Positions 56,595 through 64,000 of a stretch of 64,000 bases of DNA are shown here, one piece after another. This stretch comes from Ceratothoa steindachneri. Taxonomy: Eukaryota > Arthropoda > Malacostraca > Isopoda > Cymothoidae. Location: assembly GCA_963969495.1 (NCBI GenBank), contig OZ018323.1, positions 76,658,583 to 76,722,582 on the forward strand, read 5' to 3'. How positions within the stretch are numbered: position 1 is the first letter of the stretch; each line of letters opens with the position of its first letter. The translations under genes were made by a program, and so were the position numbers. The notes beneath the pieces were generated by a model, which was not told the DNA's origin, did not search any database, and worked only from the letters and a program-made list of their open reading frames with translations.

Positions 56595-56711
56595 GAGGGG
56601 TCGAATGGCGTTGGGGCAGAGATGGCTTCTCCCAGGAGGCAGGGGGCCTCGGTCCCCGCGAAGGCGAGTCGCGACCTACCCAGCATGGTGGTGCAGAGCG
56701 ATTTCCGGAAG
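56595..56711 (+). CDS. putative internal coding exon, 39 codons, gene unknown
   Basis: An open 117-bp segment, far more GC-rich than its surroundings, is bounded by TTGCAG and AAG|GTGGGT. In phase 0 it encodes EGSNGVGAEMASPRRQGAS, then VPAKASRDLPSMVVQSDFRK. Fused to the ATG at 45926-45928 the protein would start MEGSNGVGAEM. I do not recognise the protein. The sequence is polar and basic, as in a disordered N-terminus, with a possibly structured end (MVVQSDFRK). Downstream exons would lie beyond, because 56720 onward is minisatellite and elements. Alternative: chance open frame in a GC-rich patch. Confidence 0.5.
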
Positions 56712-56719
56712 GTGGGTCT

Positions 56720-57720
56720 CTCTCATGGTTGCCCTTTTCCGGCGTCTCACTCCAGTGGTTGCCCTTTATCCTTTCAGGTTTATCTGTTCGTTGATTGCCC
56801 TTGCTGGTGTTTTCACGCTTTGCTCTTTCTAGTCTCTACTGGTTACCCTTTCTGGCGTTTCCTTTCTACTGGTTGCCCATCCTGGTGTGAAGCTCTACTT
56901 ATTGCTGAGTCCAGTGTCTCTCATATGGTTACCCTTTAGGATATTTCTCCATTGGCTAGCCTTTATTGTATCGTGGTTACCCTTTCCAGCGTCTCGCTCC
57001 ATTGGTTGCACTTTCTGGTCTCCCGAATCGTTTCCCTTTCTGGTATCTCACTTGCTACCCTTTGCAATGCAGCTCTCCAATGGTTGCCACTGGTTTACCT
57101 TTCTGGTGTCACTACCCTGTCTGCTCTCTCCACATTTTGCTCTTTAATTTTTGTCCTTTCTGGTGTATGTCCACTAGTTCCCCAGTTTTCTGTTTCTCTC
57201 CACTTCTTGTCCTTTCTGGACTCTTGATTCTTTCTCTTTGTCTATACTATTTGCTCTTTACAGTTTTTCTCAACTTTTTTCGTTTCTCCTGACTGGTTAC
57301 CCTCTCTGGTGTCTTCACTCTAGTCATTTGCAGGAGCACTGGTTGTCCTCTCTGGTGCTTCTTTACTCGTTGCCTTTTCCTATATCTTCAGTATTTGGTG
57401 TCTCCATTAATTGTTCTTTGTCTCTCACCACTGATTGTACCTTCCTGTTTTCAGTCTTTGTCATATATAGTGTCAACTGGTTGCCCTTTCTGGTATCTTC
57501 ACTCCTTGGTCTTTCCTGTCTCCTAACTGGTTGCCCTTTCTTGTTTCTTCACTTTTTACTACCCTTTCTGGTATCATCACTCATTTACCTTCCCGATGCC
57601 GCTCTCTACTGGGTATCTTTTCTGTTGTCTTCATTGGTACACTTTCCGTCTCTCCATCGGTTGCCCTTTTTCGTGTCTCCATTATTTGCCCTTTCTAGTG
57701 TATCCATTAGTTTCCCGTTA
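56720..57720 (+). repeat. degenerate ~30-bp minisatellite (TGGTTGCCCTTTCTGGTGTC type)
   Basis: About 1 kb of recurring CTGGTTGCCCTTTCTGGTGT/TCTCCACT units at roughly 27-32 bp, with expansions and losses. Overlapping open frames in all three plus phases (56589-57994) come from the repeat, not genes. It starts within 20 bp of the putative exon's donor. Confidence 0.85.
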
Positions 57721-58480
57721 TAGTCTTTTTTTAAGGGATAGAAACGGCTCGCAGGGCCTCCTTCCCTCTTTCTCCCACCCACGATCAGAGAGAGAGGGGG
57801 GGGGGGCAGAAGACGAGGAGTCCTGCGGCAGACCTTTGCTTCTGGAGAAACTTCCCACACTTCTGATCCTCAGCTCAAGTGAACCGAGGGGGGAAGTGCT
57901 TGGTAGGAATTCTGGAGCAATGTTTCGTAAACGGTTTATATTAGAATATGAAAAAAAGGGGAAGAAAATAAAGTTTAGTGAGGATACAGAATGAGCAACC
58001 TTGGTAGTCATAGGTAAAGAAGGAATACCCATACTCATAGGACAAGGGGGGCCGACTGATCAATGTGGATTCCGAACTACCATACTGCATTTACTCATCA
58101 TTCATTCTTCTTTCTTCACACTCAGAGTCCCTAAGTTAGTTTGGCTTAAAGCTATCGGGAGATCCGACTATTCTATAGCACCGATTTGCTTTTATGTGTT
58201 TTTTTAATAATCTGTGTGTAATGGCATTGATGCCTTTATATGTTTTGTATATCGTGTTTTTGTTTTATATTTATTTCATGTTGATTCCTTCATCGGTTGT
58301 TTGTGTGTTTGCCATTTTCTGCTACGGTTGTCTTATTTCATGTATCATGTTCGTGTATAGTCCATACTTGGTTATCATAGTTTGGTTGTCTTAATTCGGT
58401 TCTCATTATTCAATGATTATCATTATTCCCTTAGGAATTTTTTTTTGTCATTTTCCTTCTTTTTTTTCTCTTTGTTGATT
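57721..58480. other. spacer, no gene seen
   Basis: A G-run is at 57797-57806. Short frames at 57596-58038 show no motif. 58190-58480 is T-rich. Confidence 0.4.
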
Positions 58481-58499
58481 TTTTATGTTCCCTTTGCTA

Positions 58500-61400
58500 C
58501 TCTTCCTGATTTCATCCCGTATAGGCTCTTCTTCCAACCTCAGCCGATGTGTTGAGCTTCGGCAATGAAGTTGAATGCGTCGATCGTTGGGAATATTGAT
58601 ATGTTCTGCGAATATTTGTGGGAGATTATTGATTTTTCCCCTTATATCTCCTGCCCTTTTTCTGAGAACTTTATTTATTGGTGGTAAATTGGCCTCTAAG
58701 GGGTCCGTCGCTCATTTTTCTTCTCTTTCTCTCTTCCTGGTGTTCGCTATCAATCTTAGGGTCTTATTCTGTACTCTTTGTATATCTTTTGTCCTTGACT
58801 GTGACTTCATATACAATGTTATTGGGGGAAAGGGGGGGATGGGTAAGTTAGTGTTGCCTGCCCAATGCCATATATATTTTTCTCTTGTTTTTCATAGATT
58901 CCTCAGATTGAATATAATAATCGTGAGGTTGGGATTGTTCGTTTTGACCCAAAGCTTTACCTTCGTATCTATAATGGTACATTTCTCCTTCCTATATGAT
59001 ATCGGCTGTTTTCCTTCTTACAATAGGAATTATAGTCAATTTTTGGATCTTCTTCCGTATTTTCCATCGTTTTCCATATCTGTTGGTGTTACCAATTTCC
59101 AGTACCGTTAATCGCTCTTGCCGTCCTTCATTTCTGCTTGGGGTATGTTATAAATTGACTGATATCATCCGCGAACTGGATGTTCAGCGTCTCTGATCTA
59201 ATTGGTTGGTGGTGGTACTCGAATATCAATTATATATACTGAATATAGCGGGGGAGATAAACATCCGTCTTTCGACAATCCGGCTTTCATTACAAATTCT
59301 GGTCCCTTTTATTCATTTATCACGATTCTTCCTTTGCTTTCCGTGATATAGTCGCAGAGAATTCTCTCCAAATTGTTGTTTATTTGGGAGATTTAGGATC
59401 TTATATTGTAAGCCTCTGATCCAGAATTTATCAAAGTCTTTCTCTACGTCTCTGGGCCCTAAGTCTATATACCTTTTGTACTCCTTTGCTTGTGCTATTT
59501 TTTCTGTTATTAATCCGAGGGCCATGGTGGTATCAGCGTTCTCTCGGAATCCAAGCTGGAAATTATTATATAGTTATTTTCCTCTATATATTCTATTAAT
59601 CTTCTTGTCATTACCTTTTCCAAAACGTTGCCGATAAAATCCAATAACGATATAAGTTTTTGGAAGAGCAAATTCTTGCTGTTTTTAATGCGTCAGGGAA
59701 GTAGCCGGTGTTTACACTTGCATTATTGATGTTTTTTAAACTTCTTATTATGGTATTCGTAGCATTGGTGAAGTTAATCTTTCTGAGCCCTGATGGACCT
59801 GGCGCTTTCTGTTTAAATGAGTGAATTACACTCATTTATCCGTCATCCGTTGTTATAGTCCCCGGCCCCACTTGTTCTTCCTTGTTAGGGTCTACCAATA
59901 GGGTTGGAGTAATCCTGTTGCTGGTATTACATAGGTACGTACTCCTGCACCCTTTCTTTCGTTTCGGCATAGAAGTCTTCGTTTTCTTCAGGTGAACTTG
60001 AGAAAACTGACTCCCAGTCTTGTCTGAATTTTTGTTCTATTTCCTGATTTTCTTGGATTATGTTACCGTTCTCGTCCTTTAGTTTCACTTTTTATTCTTG
60101 GTTTTGACCGTCTTGTTCTATTGATTGCTCTCCAATTTTCCTTTCCTGTTTTGTTTAAATCTCTCTGCCAAATAAGATTATTCCAGCTTTTTTCCTGCTA
60201 TCCATCTATTAAGTAGATCATTTCTGCTTTAAAACTCAATTCTTTATATTTTGGGAGACTAGGGCAGCCTAGTCTTATTGAGTTATATGTCCTTCTAATT
60301 TATTTTTATTTTTATTTATCATCTCGGTGGTTCACTCGTGATGTTGTTTAATTTGGTAACTTGTCTTGGTTCGTATTTCGTGTCTGCGGCTACCAGGTCA
60401 TCTGTTAACTGCTTAATCTCTCCTTCTATCTCCTCGTGTGAAGCGTCTGCCTGGTCTTTATGAGTATATCCATTTAATTCTTCCTTGCACGTCATCCAAT
60501 TTGCCCCGTGGTATTATTTTCTTTTAATTGCATCTGCCTGGATCGGATTTTGATTCATTTGAAGCAGTGTTCCTACATGGTCACTGCTCGCAATTGATAC
60601 CGGCTCCATATCGAAATTTAATGGCATATCACAGCTGCTTAAGTACTATGTCCGGTTTTCTATCGGTGTTTACTGTAATATATTTGGGGTGATCTGGTCC
60701 CACTCTTTTAAGGATGTTCTTTTTAACAACATTTCGAGATTTCTGCCGGCATTTTTCGTTGTTCTGTGTCCACTTGCATGGCATCCTGCATTTAAGTTTC
60801 CCATGAATATTGTTGGATGACTTGGACAGAATATCGTTCTGAAATTATGTATAGGTGAAAAGATTTTCCTTGGTGGTTGGTATCTCGTCGATATTATTAA
60901 TGAAGTAATTTCTAGTTATATTTTAACGGCTATTTTTGCTTCAGCTACAATTGTAATTTTGGGGTATTTGAGGCATCTTTTGATAGATATAGCCGTCCCG
61001 TCATTTCTTTCTCCCGATGGCTTGTTCTTTATGACGGTATAGTTATATAATTTCAATACTTTCTCTCCGTTACTTATTTTTTGGGCCGAGATGAGTACAA
61101 TATCTATATCGATCTTTCTTATGTTATTTCCAATTGATCTTCCTTTGTCAATCCATCCGTTCGTAATTATTTGCAATATATTTAGTTTTCTATACATTTC
61201 GCTTCCCATTTTTCCGTATTTGACTTCAGTAAGATTTGTTTAATTGGATCATATTTTTATTTTTCTTTATTGTGAATCTTGCGGTGGTGTTCTCCTTCCC
61301 GTCTCTCTGCTGGCTACACAGTTTGGATATCGCGGTCGGTGGGGTTAAATTTTCCATTATATGCTTGTTCAGAGTACCATTGTGAGAGAGTTACCACATC

Positions 61401-61940
61401 GCCTGGGTATACTCTAATTCTTCCTTCGAAAGTTTTTCGACTTTTTTTTCATCTTTTTTACACTTGTAACACCGTTTACACTTATTTTCGTTAAGTTCTC
61501 GGACTATATCGTCTTACTTTTATTTTCTTGGTGGTAGTATGGATTCTCTCGCGTAGAACTTCAAAAACGGAGATCTTTCGCTTCACACACCATTCTTTTT
61601 TGTTAGGTCTGATTTTGTTTGTTGTTCCACTTCCTCTATTTCATTTGAGGATGTAGAGTTTTCTTAATTATTAGTATTTTTTTTTCTTTTGGTTGGAGTT
61701 CCTTTTGTAATCCATTTTCTTTCCTTTTTAGGATGTCCATTCCTAAGATATCGAACGACTTCTGGATTTACTTGGAAGCACCTTTCCTTGATTCCGTTTT
61801 TAACCAATAATTGTTTAAGCGTATTAGCGATTGTTCCAGGTTGGCCTATGTTGGCGAGATTTGCATTGGATATAATAATCCCCCTGTTCTTTATCGATGG
61901 ATCTATTTTTAGACAGACTATTTAGGATTGTTTTTTCGTA
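58500..61940 (-). pseudogene. I-clade-like LINE, ORF1 tail to ORF2 C-terminus
   Basis: On the minus strand: a Cys-rich ORF1 tail is possible at 61490-61440 (KCKRCYKCKK). The endonuclease is at 61209-60916, with IDIVLISAQKISNG and GERNDGTAISIKRCLKYPKI (canonical SE-type catalytic residue changed). RT pieces are QKAPGPSGLRKINFTNATNT (59810-59750), TMALGLITEKIAQAKEYKRY (59530-59470) and DVEKDFDKFWIRGLQYKIL, equivalent to LDVEKAFDKVW, with D for A. The C-terminus shows RVQNKTLRLIANTRKRE (58785-58735). Many lesions. The order and spacing suit one element of about 3.4 kb. Confidence 0.75.
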
Positions 61941-61969
61941 TTGAAAGGCAACATTGATGTTTGTTGTTT

Positions 61970-63060
61970 ATACGTGCCAACTTTTTAAAATGTATTAATT
62001 GGGACGAGTATAGGAATGTAATATAATAATTGTCACATATTCTTTTTCCTTAGGATTAGCTGGTGAGTAAAAGTTGGTTCTGGCTTTATAATTACATTTT
62101 TCTATGAACCAAAGAGGATACTGCAGCTCAAGGAATGTTTGGATGCTCGTGTTTATCTCATCCCGCAAGAAACAAGGATCACATATGCGATATGCTCTCA
62201 GGATCAGGGAAGAAACTAAGGACCTCTTAACTGATTCGTCGTGGCAAGAGAAATAGTGAATGTAGGCATTAGAGTTGGTTGGTTTCCGGTAAACAGAACA
62301 ATAGACTTTGTTGTTTACTTTAGATATTTTTGACATCTAAAAATGGCAATGAGTTGTTTTGTTCCCATTCTACTTTAAATGTAATGGTGGGATGAGTATT
62401 GTTTAAAGAAAGAATAAAATGCGTTATCATTAATTGGCCATGTGGCACATAGCGGAACCAAGTTATGGAATTAGGTAAGATAGGGGTGAGTAGGTGTTTC
62501 TCACAGCTTTCCATGAACAGATTATAGGATAGGGGAAAGGGGATTACCCCTATTTAGGCTATATTTCTGTCTGTGAAAACAATCTTCGCCTTTAAACACA
62601 TTGTGTGTAACACACAAACGAACCAACTTTACAATTTTATTACACTGTAGGGGTAATGTTAGGTTAGACAAAAGTAAGTTTTTAATTTCCAGCTTCATCA
62701 ACCGGAACTTTAGTGAAAAGGCTATAAACATCAAAACTAGCAACTACTTATTGGATAGATCAACCTCTTTAATTTTATTTAAAAAATCGCCAGAATGAAT
62801 AATGTGAGCTTCAGAGATACTACCAACTAATTTGGATAGGATGTTCGCTAACCACTGAGAAAGTTTGTACGCGTAGGATCCTACACTGGAAATAATCTGT
62901 CTAAGCGGATTACCGCCATGGTGTTTTCAGTAAACCATACACATACGTAAAAGAGGGATTATACACTCTGAATTGTTTAATTAGATGAGAGTGTCATCTG
63001 TATTTATTAGTTTACCAGCGATTGAAGATGTCGGAGGTTTCCGTCGAAATCTGGTTTTGC
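61970..63060 (-). pseudogene. Penelope-like element, RT domain, active site deleted
   Basis: Minus reading from 63060: ISSVGSYAYKLSQWLANILS (62905-62845), GSISEAHIIHSGDFL (about 62825-62780), SFDVYSLFTKVPVDEA (62730-62685) and RGNPLSPIL (62548-62522). Then MESCEKHLLTPILPNSITWF leads to RYVPHGQ where RYVDD-x-x-PHG is expected, so the catalytic aspartates are deleted. EWEQNNSLPFLDV (62360-62322), VYCSVYRKPTNSNAYIHYFS (62308-62249) and FLELQYPLWFIEKCNYKART complete the RT C-terminus. The GIY-YIG domain is lost at 61995 where the LINE abuts. Confidence 0.85.
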
Positions 63061-63125
63061 AAATAAATTGAGCCTAACACTGTGGTTTCTTTCAGGCATT
63101 TACATGTACGTTACTGTACTTCTTT

Positions 63126-63127
<2 letters not shown>

Positions 63128-63193
<66 letters not shown>
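63128..63193. repeat. (AT)n microsatellite
   Basis: Pure AT repeat, about 66 bp, between the PLE remnant and the minisatellite. Confidence 0.97.
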
Positions 63194-63196
<3 letters not shown>

Positions 63197-63204
63197 ATAG
63201 TTTT

Positions 63205-63735
63205 TCAAACAAACGCAGCAATCCTGAATCGTCAAACAAACTCAATGGATTTTTAATGAGTGAGCGAACAGATGTTAGTCTTGAATTATCAAACAATCAC
63301 GGTGATCTTTTAACCTTCAAACGAGCACTTTTCTTTTGAATCTACAAACACTTAAATGTTTAAACACTGGTACATATGTTGAATCTTCAAACAATCTCTA
63401 CGGTATTGAATGTTTAAACAAAATGTGGTATTGAATCTTTATATAACCCGCTGTGTTCTTGAAGCTTCAAACAAGCACTATCTTTGTCATTTTCAAACAA
63501 ACCTTATGGTTCAGAATGTACAAGTATTGAGTTCTTGGGTCCTTAAAACTGTATTATTGAATCTAGAAGATAAACATCTTGGCATTTAATTTTGCAAAAT
63601 CACTGGCCTTGAAAGTTTGTACATTGTCTCTAATCTATAAACAAACATTGTGGCATTGAAATTTCAAACAAACACTATGGCCTTGAATGTCTAAATATAC
63701 GCTAGGTTATTGAATCTCAAAACCGAAACATGGCC
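63205..63735 (+). repeat. degenerate ~28-30-bp minisatellite (TTGAATCTTCAAACAAACACT type)
   Basis: About 530 bp with TTGAAT..TCAAACAA..ACT blocks recurring at roughly 25-35 bp, for about 17-19 diverged units. Frames across it are artefacts. Confidence 0.8.
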
Positions 63736-63779
63736 GACGAGAACTTAAAGTTGCGTGCCATCGCGCCGCGACTGTTCCC

Positions 63780-64000
63780 TTAGCCTTACCACTCAATGCT
63801 TTAGTGTCTTAAGGTCGCTTCATGTCGTCTTAGGATTGAGCGCACTCGTGGGACGCCCTGCCATTTGATGGAGCGCTCGCCTGCGCCTTATTGTGAAGAC
63901 TGCGTTGTCTCCCAGAGTGTTCGTCACATTTTTGTTGAATGTGCCATTCCGGTGGATCTTTGCGCATGTTCCTCCAGATGGGGGAAAGAAAAATAAAACC
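63780..64000 (+). pseudogene. LINE C-terminus (post-RNase H zinc tail), runs off the window
   Basis: Plus-strand text with one shift reads ERTRGTPCHLMERSPAPYCE-type residues, then CEDCVVSQSVRHIFVECAIP and VDLCA. This is the same HTR..C-x2-C..H-x-F-x-EC block as at 10560-10885, from a related copy of an I/Jockey-like LINE. Confidence 0.6.

Noticed and set aside
56589..57994. Overlapping frames up to 161 residues
   Set aside because: Except for the 56595-56711 segment they arise from a minisatellite open in all three phases.

Overview
The window looks like nuclear DNA from an invertebrate, most likely an arthropod and perhaps a crustacean. It is AT-rich, has no compact genes or operons, and carries many long (AT)n arrays and minisatellites. 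Decayed Penelope-like elements (PLEs), CR1/L2-like and I/Jockey-like LINEs, hAT, mariner and Tc1-like DNA transposons dominate it. The organism is an inference from repeat content; no host marker gene proves it. Almost every coding signal belongs to a mobile element and nearly all are broken by stops, frameshifts or truncation.

Layout. 0-1.1 kb: a hAT terminus, a degenerate pentamer satellite and one copy of a ~128-bp repeat. 1.7-5.4 kb: two PLE remnants, one with a GIY-YIG domain scarred by a template-switch hairpin. 5.4-11.4 kb: a series of I/Jockey-type LINE pieces (RNase H, zinc-knuckle Gag, endonuclease, RT). 11.4-14.9 kb: no gene seen. 14.9-17.1 kb: elements separated by (AT)n arrays, namely a foldback element with a tRNA-like core and a 5'-truncated PLE between inverted ~296-bp repeats. 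18.7-24.0 kb: a decayed multi-kb coding family of unknown function, split by a 2,690-bp hAT element (19738-22427) with terminal inverted repeats, an exact 8-bp target duplication and a 514-codon transposase frame.

24.3-30.9 kb: a LINE 3' end, then a minus-strand LINE plus Gag-like block lying between two long polypurine tracts. 31.3-36.6 kb: a mariner remnant next to a Tc1-like element that is split by a 2.7-kb composite satellite. 38-40.3 kb: two MITE-like elements and a 33-bp minisatellite. 41.0-44.3 kb: the most complete LINE, with an esterase-type ORF1 tail, endonuclease, RT and a (TTATG)n tail.

44.8-57.7 kb is the best place for host sequence. A GC-rich promoter-like segment with YY1-type motifs ends in ATG followed directly by a splice donor (45928/45929). 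About 10.7 kb downstream a GC-rich 117-bp open segment (56595-56711) has a polypyrimidine tract, branch-point match, acceptor and donor, and continues that ATG in phase. Between them lie a 240-bp tandem duplication carrying CCAAT/TATA motifs, a 46-bp minisatellite, LINE and Tc1 remnants and two more foldback copies. 56.7-57.7 kb is a ~30-bp minisatellite. 58.5-61.9 kb is a minus-strand LINE, 62.0-63.1 kb a minus-strand PLE, then an (AT)n array, a ~28-30-bp minisatellite and a final LINE C-terminus running off the end.

Most interesting: the tRNA-core foldback family, the composite satellite nested in the Tc1 element, ribozyme-like motifs in the PLE ends, the hAT insertion in an unknown gene family, and the possible two-exon host gene. 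Coordinates of decayed elements are approximate and come from reading translations by eye.
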